This document shows, one piece after another, positions 6,823 through 14,114 of a DNA stretch of 23,534 bases. Numbering within the stretch: the first letter of the stretch is position 1; the number at the start of each line of letters is the position of its first letter. Both the position numbers and the translations under genes were made by a program. Origin of the DNA: UBA1738 sp964388835 (GTDB lineage Bacteria; Bacillota; Clostridia; UBA1381); contig CAYMBZ010000020.1 in NCBI GenBank assembly GCA_964388835.1, positions 1 through 23,534 on the forward strand. The letters run 5' to 3'. The notes under the pieces were generated by a model, which saw only the letters and a program-made list of their open reading frames with translations, was not told where the DNA came from and ran no database searches.

Positions 6823-7680
6823 TTACCCAAATACTATTTCGTGTGTTTTTACCTCGGTTTTGCCGGGGGCGAGTGGGATTACTCCGGCTTTTTCGGCAAT
6901 ATTCGAATTTGTGTCAACAAAATCCGGAATTCCGCACCATGGCTCTATGCACAAATATTCCGCACCGGATTTTGTCCATAACAGCAAGTAGTCAAAGTCG
7001 TTGAAATTCACATCGATACGGCGTTTTGTTTCATTGCTTGTCAAAGACGCTCTGCGTGATTTCAGGTTCAAAAATACCAGTGCATCTTCGGCAAAATATT
7101 CATTTTTAAGAGGGAGTACGTCGGAATTTTCCATAACCGTATATGTATCACGTCTTAAAAGGCTTCCGTCAAGATATGATGCCGCCAAATTCTCTTTATG
7201 CTCAAACTTAACGCTGTATCCCTCTATTCCGCCAGGGCATAAATATCCCTCGTGAGCTCCCAAGGAAAAATACATGGTTTCGTCTCCGGTGTTTGTTACA
7301 CGGTATTCTGATTTAATTCCGCATGCAAGCAGAGTGTAGCGGATGCGCATTTCAAAGTGAAATGGATAATGCTTCAAGGTTTCTTCACTGTCCCGTAAAA
7401 GAAATACCGCACTTTCTTTTGTAAGCTCCTCAAGTTCAAAGTCAGATTTGTTGGCAAATCCGTGTTTTTCCAGAAAATATTTCTTCCCCTTATGCACAAA
7501 GGAATCATCCTTTAATCCGCCGCAAATCGGGAACAAAATCGGCGCATGCCCCTGCCATATTTGCGGGTCACCCTGCCATATGTATTCTTTTCCGTCCTTT
7601 TTTACACTCTGAAGTTCGGCACCCGTAGGTGATATTTCGGCGCGTATGTGCTCGTTTTCGATAACTGTATTTATTGACAT
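6823..7680 (-). CDS. Aldose 1-epimerase family protein (LacX/YphB-like mutarotase)
   Basis: Members of this galactose-mutarotase-like superfamily interconvert alpha and beta anomers of sugars. The 285-residue protein opens with ENEHIRAEISPTGAELQS and WQG repeats typical of the LacX-type branch. The likely catalytic His is in SLGAHEGY (about residue 143) and the likely catalytic Glu in CIEPWCG (about 245). There is no signal peptide, so it acts in the cytoplasm. AAGGAG lies just before the ATG. It sits between the AraC-type regulator and the ribU-like gene and close to the GH127 arabinosidase, so L-arabinose or an arabinoside is a reasonable substrate guess, not shown by sequence. Confidence 0.9.
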   Translation of the reverse strand: MSINTVIENEHIRAEISPTGAELQSVKKDGKEYIWQGDPQIWQGHAPILFPICGGLKDDSFVHKGKKYFLEKHGFANKSDFELEELTKESAVFLLRDSEETLKHYPFHFEMRIRYTLLACGIKSEYRVTNTGDETMYFSLGAHEGYLCPGGIEGYSVKFEHKENLAASYLDGSLLRRDTYTVMENSDVLPLKNEYFAEDALVFLNLKSRRASLTSNETKRRIDVNFNDFDYLLLWTKSGAEYLCIEPWCGIPDFVDTNSNIAEKAGVIPLAPGKTEVKTHEIVFG

Positions 7681-7723
7681 TTTTTACTCCTTAACATATA
7701 TTTTTGCTCGGGATGTCTGTCCT

Positions 7724-8506
7724 TTATTTATCGTTCATATGCGTGCATGCATATTTGTTGCGAAAATGGGACGGACTGATTTCCTCGTGATACATAAAAA
7801 ATTTCACGAACAGATTTTCGTCCGAAAAATTCATCCTTGATGCAATTTCCTTTACCGACAGCGTTGTGGTCAAAAGCAAGTCTTTCGCCGCGTTCATTCG
7901 GGCTGAGGCAATATACTTTTTCAGACCTATTCCATGCTCTTTTTTGAAAAGTCTGCCCAAATAGTCTGCGTTATACCCGAACCGTTCTGCGATTTTTTCG
8001 ACCGAAATATTATTTTTGCCGTTTATGCGAATGTATTCGTCTATTTTTTTTAAAATTGAATTGTGCAAAACCGCCTCGTTTCCGACAATGTGCATATACT
8101 CGTTAAAAATGAGCAGCCCTAGCGAATCCGCGGTTTCCGGGGGATAGGTGTCGGAATTTGTGACATGCAACAGCTTTTTCAGAAGATACTTCAAATCGTA
8201 ATAGTCGCTTCCACGATAGGTTTTTTGCGGAATTTCCATGTCGGTATTAAAATGAAACCAATAAAATGCTGTCGGTTCTGTACTGGTTTTGTAACCGCCG
8301 TGGAATTTTTCGGGTTCTAAAATCAAAACTTCATTTGCGCCGACTTCGTATTGCACGCTATCCTCCCGCATATATACGGTACCTTCTATAACAAAAATCA
8401 TTTCGTGGCTTGATATTACACGTTCCTTGTGTATCCAGGCGGATTCTGTGCGGAATTCACCAATCATTTCATATTCAAAAAAACTTCCACGTACTGTTTT
8501 TAACAT
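7724..8506 (-). CDS. AraC family transcriptional regulator
   Basis: The protein has an N-terminal cupin-like sugar-sensing domain (about residues 1-150, with SSHEMIFVIEGTVY and EKFHGGY) and a C-terminal double helix-turn-helix (about 165-260, with SVEKIAERFGYNADYLGRLFKK and SVKEIASRMNFSDENLFVKFF parts). This is the plan of AraC/RhaS-type activators. A stop codon at 8522-8524 limits the frame. The candidates are GTG at 8521 and ATG at 8506, neither with a good ribosome site; I chose the ATG (260 aa). It is divergent from the GH127 gene, which it probably controls, and it leads the operon with the epimerase, ribU-like and comF genes. Its promoter overlaps that of the GH127 gene. Confidence 0.9.
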   Translation of the reverse strand: MLKTVRGSFFEYEMIGEFRTESAWIHKERVISSHEMIFVIEGTVYMREDSVQYEVGANEVLILEPEKFHGGYKTSTEPTAFYWFHFNTDMEIPQKTYRGSDYYDLKYLLKKLLHVTNSDTYPPETADSLGLLIFNEYMHIVGNEAVLHNSILKKIDEYIRINGKNNISVEKIAERFGYNADYLGRLFKKEHGIGLKKYIASARMNAAKDLLLTTTLSVKEIASRMNFSDENLFVKFFMYHEEISPSHFRNKYACTHMNDK

Positions 8507-8541
8507 ATCGATTTTTCTCACTTAAAAACTGAATTTTGGTA

Positions 8542-8570
8542 TTGAAAAACATATCCTCCATTATTATAAT
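8542..8570 (+). promoter_or_regulatory. Promoter of the GH127 gene
   Basis: TTGAAA (8542-8547) and TATAAT (8565-8570) are 17 bases apart. The predicted start is near 8577, giving a leader of about 40 bases before ATG 8617. Confidence 0.75.
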
Positions 8571-8592
8571 ACAGATATAGTACAAATGTCAA
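8563..8592 (-). promoter_or_regulatory. Promoter of the araC-type operon
   Basis: On the minus strand TTGACA (8587-8592) and TATAAT (8563-8568) are 18 bases apart. The -10 box shares four bases with the -10 box of the opposite GH127 promoter, so the two cannot be occupied at once. A GGAGG followed closely by an ATG (8552) opens a 25-codon frame overlapping the start of the regulator; whether it is translated is unknown. Confidence 0.75.
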
Positions 8593-8616
8593 TAAAAAAT
8601 GAAAGGAATTACCGAT

Positions 8617-10425
8617 ATGAAAAAAATCGATTTTTCGGATATTGAAATCACCGGCGGTTTTTGGAAAGAGAAACAAGACATGGTGAAAAATACGACGGTT
8701 GATGCCGTATATAACCGTTTTTGCGACACCCACCGATTTGAAGCGTTAAAATGCGAATGGAAAGACGGGGAGGACAACATGCCGCACATTTTTTGGGACT
8801 CTGATGTTGCAAAATGGATTGAGGGCGTTGCTTATATTATCAAAAAGGAGCCGAATGAGCGTCTTGAAAAAATAGTTGATGATGCGATTAATCTGATTGA
8901 AAAAAATGCGGATGAGCACGGATATTTTAACAGCCATTTTCTCGTTACACGCCGCGACGAACGATTCTACCACCGCAGTCAGCATGAGCTTTACTGCGCC
9001 GGTCATTTGATAGAGGCGGCAGTGGCATATTACGATGCTACCGGCAAGGATAAATTTTTGAAGGTAATGTGCAAATTTGCCGATTATATCGAACAGGTTT
9101 TTGTAACGGAGCAAAGCGCAGAATTTGTAACGCCGGGACATCCGGAGCTTGAGCTTGCCCTCATTCGGTTATATGAGGCGACAAAAGAGAAACGATATTT
9201 AAAGCTCGCGAAATTTTTTATCGATAAGCATGGGACAAATGACAATGACAATGTCGTTGAAGAATGGTGCGAAATTAAATATAATCAAGATGAAATGCCG
9301 ATTAAAGACCGTACTTCGGCGGACGGACATGCGGTTCGGGCGCTTTATCTTTTAAGTGGTGCGGCAGATGTTGCGATGTTGCGAAAAGACAGCGAGCTTT
9401 TGGATGCCTGTAGGCGCGTTTTTGACAATATTATTAACAAGAGAATGTATATAACGGGAGGTGTGGGCTCTACATATCTGGGAGAATCATTTACTGTTGA
9501 TTATGACTTGCCGAATCGAACCGCTTATGCCGAAACTTGTGCCGCAATATCGCTTGCAATGTTTGCCGGAAGAATGCAGAAAGCGGAGGTTGATTCAAAG
9601 TACGCGGATACCGTTGAGAGGATTTTGTATAACGGATTTTTGTCCGGAGTTTCCATGGATGGAAAGTCATTCTTTTATGAAAATCCTCTGGAAATCGATA
9701 CGGACTTTAATGATGTTAATTTGTCAACAAAGGAGAAAAAACACTATCCTATCACCGAACGAAAGGAAGTATTTGATTGCTCATGCTGTCCGCCGAATGT
9801 TGTGCGTTTTATACCGTCGGTGGCGGGATTTATGTATACTTACGACGAAAAAACGCTTTATGTTCACCAATATATGGATTCTGAAACGGATTGCAGCGGT
9901 ATAAAAGTAACTCAAAAAACAGCCTATCCGAAAAACGGTATTATAAAAATCAAAGCGGAGACAGGAAATCGCGGTATTGCGCTTCGTATTCCTGGTTGGT
10001 GTGAGAGCTTTAAGCTAAATTGCGAATATGAAATGAAAAACGGATATGCATGTGTAAATACATGTAATGAAATTATTCTTGAGCTGGACATGCCGGTAAT
10101 CGCAATACGCGCAAACAGACATGTGCATGCGGATGCGGGAAGAATAGCAGTTATGCGCGGCCCTGTGGTATATTGCGCCGAGGGTATCGATAACGGAGGG
10201 GACCTTGCAAATGTCAAAATCAGCATAGGCGGAGAGTATGCTCTTGAAAAATCCGAGTATTTACTGCCGACTTTAAAAACTACCGCATATCAAGAATCGG
10301 AAAGTGAGATTTTGTATCGGGCGGCAAAGGATGATTACGCTCCGATTGAGCTTAAGCTGATACCTTATTATGCCTTTGCAAATCGCGGCACAACTCCGAT
10401 GCAAGTATGGTTCTTGATGAAATAA
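8617..10425 (+). CDS. GH127 beta-L-arabinofuranosidase
   Basis: Enzymes of this family (type HypBA1) release L-arabinose from beta-L-arabinofuranosides such as plant extensin-type glycans, through a cysteine nucleophile held by zinc. The metal and catalytic set is visible: E306 and C308 in AETC, C390 and C391 in CSCCPPN, equivalent to E338, C340, C417 and C418 of HypBA1. E290 in GESFT matches the acid/base E322 by spacing. At 602 aa it is close to the family length. There is no signal peptide, so the substrate must be imported first; no transporter is present here. AAAGGA at 8602-8607 supports ATG 8617 over the ATG at 8599. It is alone on its transcript and ends at a terminator. Confidence 0.93.
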   Translation: MKKIDFSDIEITGGFWKEKQDMVKNTTVDAVYNRFCDTHRFEALKCEWKDGEDNMPHIFWDSDVAKWIEGVAYIIKKEPNERLEKIVDDAINLIEKNADEHGYFNSHFLVTRRDERFYHRSQHELYCAGHLIEAAVAYYDATGKDKFLKVMCKFADYIEQVFVTEQSAEFVTPGHPELELALIRLYEATKEKRYLKLAKFFIDKHGTNDNDNVVEEWCEIKYNQDEMPIKDRTSADGHAVRALYLLSGAADVAMLRKDSELLDACRRVFDNIINKRMYITGGVGSTYLGESFTVDYDLPNRTAYAETCAAISLAMFAGRMQKAEVDSKYADTVERILYNGFLSGVSMDGKSFFYENPLEIDTDFNDVNLSTKEKKHYPITERKEVFDCSCCPPNVVRFIPSVAGFMYTYDEKTLYVHQYMDSETDCSGIKVTQKTAYPKNGIIKIKAETGNRGIALRIPGWCESFKLNCEYEMKNGYACVNTCNEIILELDMPVIAIRANRHVHADAGRIAVMRGPVVYCAEGIDNGGDLANVKISIGGEYALEKSEYLLPTLKTTAYQESESEILYRAAKDDYAPIELKLIPYYAFANRGTTPMQVWFLMK

Positions 10426-10456
10426 TGTTATTGGGACATAAAATTAGTATCGTTTC

Positions 10457-10497
10457 AAAAAAAGAGCGCTGTTATATTTGAACTGCACTCTTTTTTG
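10457..10497 (+). terminator. Terminator after the GH127 gene
   Basis: The AAAAAAGAG...CTCTTTTTT stem, extended by GC pairs with one mismatch (left arm 10457-10470, right arm 10484-10496), ends in a U-run on the plus strand. Its left arm shares AAAAAAGAGCGCTG with the left arm of the hairpin at 10747-10780. Confidence 0.75.
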
Positions 10498-10746
10498 AGT
10501 TGTGGTTATAACCTACCGACTACCTACAAGTGCAATTTTTATTTATTTGACAGCCACTCATGTTTCACTTGCCACCCATAAATAGATATTTTCAACAAAA
10601 CTTGCGGCTTGTTTGAAGCCGCAAACCTGCGGGTTTTAAAGGGTGCCCCTTTGCGACTTTTCGTACTTTTGGTCGCTTAAAAGTACAGATATAAAACGCA
10701 CACGCAAACAGTCGAGACACTTGCCCCTACAATTTATTCATCATAC
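10498..10746. other. Gene-free stretch with a chain of hairpins
   Basis: No gene is seen. The region between the two convergent terminators holds a perfect palindrome GGTTATAACC (near 10506-10516) and three consecutive stems: TTGCGGCTT/AAGCCGCAA (10602-10610 and 10616-10624), AAAGGG/CCCTTT (10638-10643 and 10647-10652), and GTACTTTT/AAAAGTAC (arms near 10663-10670 and 10679-10686), which overlaps an alternative GCGAC/GTCGC pairing. This could be a repetitive intergenic element or a structured RNA. Confidence 0.4.
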
Positions 10747-10780
10747 AAAAAAGAGCGCTGGTACATTGATAGCGCTCTTT
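10747..10780 (-). terminator. Terminator of the feo operon
   Basis: A perfect 11-bp stem, AAAAGAGCGCT (10748-10758) and AGCGCTCTTTT (10770-10780), has an 11-base loop. On the minus strand it is followed by six to seven Us, just past the stop of the small FeoB-associated gene. Confidence 0.85.
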
Positions 10781-10800
10781 TGGCACCCACTACGGGAAAT

Positions 10801-10956
10801 TTATTTTTTACCGTGGCAGATATCCGACATTCCACAGTTTGAACACCCGCAGGAGCATGAACTTCCGCCGTTTTTTCTTTTAATAATACCTCTTGCGACA
10901 ATTGCGATGAATATCGCCGCAACTACAGCGGTAATTATAATCGTCGGTAAATTCAT
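10801..10956 (-). CDS. FeoB-associated Cys-rich membrane protein (51 aa)
   Basis: A single N-terminal membrane helix (about residues 4-21, LPTIIIITAVVAAIF...) is followed by a short basic stretch and a Cys-rich tail: SSCSCGCSNCGMSDICHGKK, with cysteines at C-x-C-x-C-x2-C and one more before the final His. This is the layout of the small FeoB-associated Cys-rich proteins (Pfam PF12669) found after feoB in Clostridia. Their exact role is not settled; a part in Fe(II) handling at the FeoB pore is assumed. TAAGGAGG, overlapping the feoB stop, lies 9 bases before the ATG. The gene starts 14 bp after feoB and ends just before the operon terminator. Confidence 0.88.
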   Translation of the reverse strand: MNLPTIIITAVVAAIFIAIVARGIIKRKNGGSSCSCGCSNCGMSDICHGKK

Positions 10957-10970
10957 CAGCTTTCGCCTCC

Positions 10971-13166
10971 TTATTTATGCATTGCGGCTTTTACGCTGAA
11001 ACTTTCATCGCCGCTTACATGACCCTCATATTTGTTTTTGCGGAAGAGCAGATAGCAAAGCCCCACAAGAACCGCTATTGCAACCACCGTTCCGATACCT
11101 AATCCGCCGCCTGTTACAAGTTTGCCTATCTGGAATACGATAAGTGAAATCGCATAAGCGAAAGCACACATATATCCGATAGCTGCAAAGGTCCATTTTC
11201 TGTTGTTCATTTCTCTCTTAATTGCGCCCATTGCGGCAAAGCAAGGTGCACACAAAAGGTTGAATATCATAAAGGAATATGCCGCAAGTCTGCTTCCTCC
11301 GAAGAATTCCTGACCGATAACAGCAAGTCTTGCAACTTCTCCCGATTCGACAAGCTCCATTGCAAGGTCTGCATCCGCCATAGATGAGAGTGAACCGAAC
11401 ACGCCGACAACCTCTTCCTTTGCAACCAGACCGAGGATTGTTGCCACAGCCGCCTGCCAGTTGCCGAAGCCCAACGGGACAAATAAAACCGCAAGCCCCT
11501 CACCCAAGATATTCAGCACTGACATTTCATCACCGTCGCCGATGTAGTGGAATCCGCCCTCAAAGGAAAGGCTGTTAAGAATCCAGATAATGATACTTGC
11601 CGCCAAGATAACCGTACCTGCACGCTTGATAAAGCTCCAGCCGCGTTCCCAAGTTGCACGAAGCACGTTTTGCGCAACCGGAATATGGTATGCGGGAAGC
11701 TCCATAACAAACGGTGCCGGTTCGCCGGCAAATGCCTTTGTTTTCTTAAGCATAATACCCGAAACTATTACAGCCGCAACTCCGATAAAGTATGCAGAGG
11801 TTGCAACCCATGCTTCTCCGCCGAAAAGTGCACCGGCAATAAGACCTACGATAGGCATTTTTGCACCGCACGGAATAAAGCAGGTTGTCATTATTGTCAT
11901 TTTACGGTCTCTGTCCTGTTCGATGGTACGGCTTGCCATAACGCCCGGTACACCGCAACCCGAGGCCACAAGCATAGGAATAAAGCTCTTTCCGGATAAA
12001 CCGAATTTTCTGAAGATACGATCCATAATGAACGCAACACGTGACATATATCCGCAATCTTCAAGAATTGACAGGAGCAGGAACAAAATAAGCATCTGCG
12101 GTACAAAGCCCAAAACCGAGCCGACACCGCCGACGATACCGTCTGCCACAAGACTTGTAAGCCAATCGGCACATCCTATGGTTCCAAGTTCGGAAGTTAC
12201 AGCAGGAACTATCCATTTGCCGAAAAGTGTGTCATTCATAAAGCCTGTTACCCAATCACCGATTGTACCGATTGAGATTGTGTATACCGCCCACATTACG
12301 GCAACAAATATCGGCAGGGCAAGAATACGATTTGTAACAATCTTGTCTATTTTATCGGAAGTTGTACTTTCTCCGGAATTTTTGCGCTTATAGCATTTCT
12401 GCATAAGGCGTGCTATGTACTCATAGCGTTCGTTTGTGATAATGCTTTCCGCATCGTCATCAAGTTCAGCCTCCGCCGCCTTTATATCTTCTTCGATATG
12501 AGCAAGCTTTGATTGATCAAGTTTTAACTGCTCAAATACCTTTTCATCGCGTTCGAAAATCTTAACCGCGTACCATCTTTGTTGTTCTTCGGGCATGGAA
12601 TGAACAGCCGCCTCTTCAATGTGCGCGATTGCATGCTCAACCACACCCGAAAAGCTGTGTATCGGTACTGTCTTCTCACAGTTCGCCGCCGCAATCGCCG
12701 CCTCCGCCGCGGCATTTACGCCGTGTCCTTTAAGGGCGGATATTTCAATTACCTTGCAACCGATGTTTTTGCTCAGCTCGGATGTGTTGATTTTATCGCC
12801 GCGCTTTTTGACAACATCCATCATGTTGATTGCCACAACCAGCGGGATTCCGAGCTCAGCAAGCTGTGTTGTAAGATACAGGTTTCTTTCAAGGTTTGTT
12901 CCGTCAACAATGTTAAGTATCGCATCCGGACGCTCATTTATAAGGTAATTACGTGCAACAACCTCTTCCAAGGTATACGGTGAAAGTGAATATATACCCG
13001 GAAGGTCTGTTATTGTAACTCCCTTGTGCCCTTTAAGACCACCTTCTTTTTTCTCAACCGTAACGCCGGGCCAGTTGCCGACGTACTGATTTGCACCGGT
13101 AAGATTGTTGAACAGTGTTGTTTTACCGCAGTTCGGGTTTCCGGCAAGTGCAATTTTCAAAGACAT
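10971..13166 (-). CDS. feoB: Ferrous iron transporter FeoB
   Basis: The membrane Fe(II) importer with a cytoplasmic GTPase domain. G motifs are visible: G1 GNPNCGKT (9-16), G3 DLPG (54-57), G4 NMMD (114-117; less usual than NKxD but found in FeoB), and G5 SALKG (143-147). The core has two gate repeats; the first carries the conserved CGVPGVMASRTI and CFIPCGAKMP sequence near the middle of the protein. Hydrophobic helices continue to near residue 715. The length of 731 aa is within the family range. AGGAGG precedes the ATG closely, and a palindrome lies just before that site. It is third in the operon feoA-feoA-feoB and is followed by the small Cys-rich gene. Confidence 0.97.
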   Translation of the reverse strand: MSLKIALAGNPNCGKTTLFNNLTGANQYVGNWPGVTVEKKEGGLKGHKGVTITDLPGIYSLSPYTLEEVVARNYLINERPDAILNIVDGTNLERNLYLTTQLAELGIPLVVAINMMDVVKKRGDKINTSELSKNIGCKVIEISALKGHGVNAAAEAAIAAANCEKTVPIHSFSGVVEHAIAHIEEAAVHSMPEEQQRWYAVKIFERDEKVFEQLKLDQSKLAHIEEDIKAAEAELDDDAESIITNERYEYIARLMQKCYKRKNSGESTTSDKIDKIVTNRILALPIFVAVMWAVYTISIGTIGDWVTGFMNDTLFGKWIVPAVTSELGTIGCADWLTSLVADGIVGGVGSVLGFVPQMLILFLLLSILEDCGYMSRVAFIMDRIFRKFGLSGKSFIPMLVASGCGVPGVMASRTIEQDRDRKMTIMTTCFIPCGAKMPIVGLIAGALFGGEAWVATSAYFIGVAAVIVSGIMLKKTKAFAGEPAPFVMELPAYHIPVAQNVLRATWERGWSFIKRAGTVILAASIIIWILNSLSFEGGFHYIGDGDEMSVLNILGEGLAVLFVPLGFGNWQAAVATILGLVAKEEVVGVFGSLSSMADADLAMELVESGEVARLAVIGQEFFGGSRLAAYSFMIFNLLCAPCFAAMGAIKREMNNRKWTFAAIGYMCAFAYAISLIVFQIGKLVTGGGLGIGTVVAIAVLVGLCYLLFRKNKYEGHVSGDESFSVKAAMHK

Positions 13167-13183
13167 TTTAAATACCTCCTATA

Positions 13184-13201
13184 GGTTAGCTACAGCTAAC
13201 C
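13184..13201 (-). promoter_or_regulatory. Palindrome between feoA and feoB (candidate metalloregulator site)
   Basis: GGTTAGC-TACA-GCTAACC, 7-base arms around four bases, is the same design as the site at 13733-13750. It lies between a weak TTGAAG (13205-13210) and TAACCT (13183-13188) pair on the minus strand, so a second regulated promoter for feoB is possible. As RNA it could also form a hairpin directly upstream of the feoB ribosome site. Confidence 0.6.
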
Positions 13202-13216
13202 GTGCTTCAAAAAAAT

Positions 13217-13438
13217 TTAGTCCACCAAAACCATTTGTGCATCTTCTTTTCTGAGTGACAGTTCATAACCTCTTACGGTTACTTCAACAGGATCACCCAG
13301 CGGCGCAACCTTACGTACGTAGATTTCCACACCCTTAGTAATGCCCATGTCCATAATGCGTCTTTTTACGGCACCTTCGCCGTTTAATTTTGCAACATGA
13401 ACGGTTTCGCCCACTTTGACTTCCTTTAAAGTTTTCAC
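13217..13438 (-). CDS. feoA: FeoA domain protein (second copy)
   Basis: A 73-residue cytoplasmic SH3-like protein of the FeoA family, thought to bind FeoB and adjust its activity. The characteristic RRIMDMGITKGVEIYVRKVAPLGDPVEVTVRGYELSLR run fits FeoA: key parts are the R-x2-DMG turn (about residues 27-32), the PLGDP loop (about 46-50) and the G-YELSLR strand (about 57-63). GGAGGAAGAGC precedes the ATG. It starts about 30 bp after the first feoA copy and ends 50 bp before feoB, so all are cotranscribed. Confidence 0.95.
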   Translation of the reverse strand: MKTLKEVKVGETVHVAKLNGEGAVKRRIMDMGITKGVEIYVRKVAPLGDPVEVTVRGYELSLRKEDAQMVLVD

Positions 13439-13467
13439 AGCTCTTCCTCCGTTATATAAATTGAATT

Positions 13468-13680
13468 TTAAACAAAAATTCTGTTAGCCATCGATTTATC
13501 GATAGCCACGCGTGTCTCTTTGATGTTCACGATGAGATTTCCCGCAAGTTCCGATAACACACTCACGCGGCATCCCTCGACAAATCCCAAGTTTGCCAAA
13601 AAGCGCTTGGTTTCATCATTTCCGCTAATTCTTTGGATACATTTGCTTTCTCCTACATTAAGCATGGACAGCGGCATCAT
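13468..13680 (-). CDS. feoA: FeoA domain protein (first copy)
   Basis: A FeoA-family protein of 70 residues at the head of the feo operon. It is more divergent than the second copy but keeps the fold pattern: LSMLNVGESKCIQRI, then KRFLANLGFVEGCRVSV and a closing strand with TRVAIDKSMANRIFV elements. Two feoA copies before feoB are common in Clostridia, and a division of labour between them is unproven. GGGAGGAG ends about five bases before two adjacent ATGs; the first (13680) is chosen. A GTG at 13704 without a ribosome site is rejected. Confidence 0.92.
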   Translation of the reverse strand: MMPLSMLNVGESKCIQRISGNDETKRFLANLGFVEGCRVSVLSELAGNLIVNIKETRVAIDKSMANRIFV

Positions 13681-13732
13681 AATATCTCCTCCCGTTAATC
13701 TCACTGTTTTTCGCGCTTGACACGATTTAGAT

Positions 13733-13750
13733 GGTTAGTAATAACTAACC
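13733..13750 (-). promoter_or_regulatory. feo operator 1 (7-4-7 palindrome)
   Basis: GGTTAGT-AATA-ACTAACC lies just downstream of the predicted feo transcription start. The half-site GGTTAG recalls the DtxR/IdeR box half TTAGGTTAG. It shares arms and geometry with the palindrome at 13184-13201. Confidence 0.65.
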
Positions 13751-13752
13751 TC

Positions 13753-13776
13753 GTTAGTTAGTTTATCATAACTAAC
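13753..13776 (-). promoter_or_regulatory. feo operator 2 overlapping the -10 region
   Basis: GTTAGTTA (13753-13760) and TAACTAAC (13769-13776) form 8-base perfect arms around 8 bases; an alternative register gives 7-base arms around six (13757-13776). It overlaps the -10 box and part of the spacer of the feo promoter, so a bound repressor would exclude polymerase. Confidence 0.6.
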
Positions 13777-13788
13777 TTATTTTGTCAA
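13760..13788 (-). promoter_or_regulatory. feo operon promoter
   Basis: On the minus strand TTGACA (13783-13788) and TAAACT (13760-13765) are 17 bases apart, with TGA directly before the -10 (extended -10). The predicted start is near 13753, between the two palindromes. Confidence 0.75.
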
Positions 13789-13909
13789 TATTTTCTTTTA
13801 AGTTTTTTCATTTTTGTCAAATTCAATATTTATTGCGTTTTGGTACACAATATTTATTGTGCTGATTTCACAATTTCCTACAAAATATTTTTAAGAACAA
13901 AAAATTTTC

Positions 13910-13938
13910 TTGACAGCAGTGGAGGAAAGGAATATAAT
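13910..13938 (+). promoter_or_regulatory. Consensus promoter of the csoR-copA operon
   Basis: TTGACA (13910-13915) and TATAAT (13933-13938) are 17 bases apart. The CsoR-type palindrome starts inside the -10 box. Confidence 0.85.
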
Positions 13939-13965
13939 CATAATACCCCTGGGGGGTATTATGAT
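13937..13965 (+). promoter_or_regulatory. CsoR operator
   Basis: A 29-base palindrome has perfect 13-base arms (ATCATAATACCCC and its complement) around TGG. The core ATACCCCTGGGGGGTAT is the G/C-tract-in-A/T-flank pattern of copper-sensing CsoR sites. It covers the transcription start, consistent with copper-relieved repression of csoR itself and copA. Confidence 0.85.
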
Positions 13966-14114
13966 ATATTTATGTTTAAGTTATGAAAGCCCCTTGCGAG
14001 AGACGGATAAAGGGTATTTAACGTAAAAATTGTTGAGGTTTTGTCTGCAAGCAAAGACATAGCCAATCAAAATTTTTGTCGATTGTTTGCGGGCGGAAAG
14101 GCTACGGGATTATT
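13966..14114 (+). other. csoR leader, about 150 bases
   Basis: No gene is supported. The stretch between the operator and the csoR ATG is longer than needed for translation. It has a 12-codon frame (13983-14021) without a ribosome site, and partial stems such as GTCT...AGAC near 14042-14057 and CAATC...GATTG near 14064-14085. No known riboswitch was recognised. Confidence 0.4.

Noticed and set aside
10734..10922. Minus-strand open frame of 62 codons after feoB
   Set aside because: It overlaps the FeoB-associated Cys-rich gene in another frame, runs through the operon terminator and lacks a family pattern; the 51-residue frame is clearly the real one.
11590..12393. Plus-strand open frame (267 codons) opposite feoB
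   Set aside because: It is the mirror of conserved feoB codons, with no ribosome site or known motif.
13983..14021. 12-codon upstream ORF in the csoR leader
   Set aside because: It has no ribosome site and no sign of coupling to csoR.
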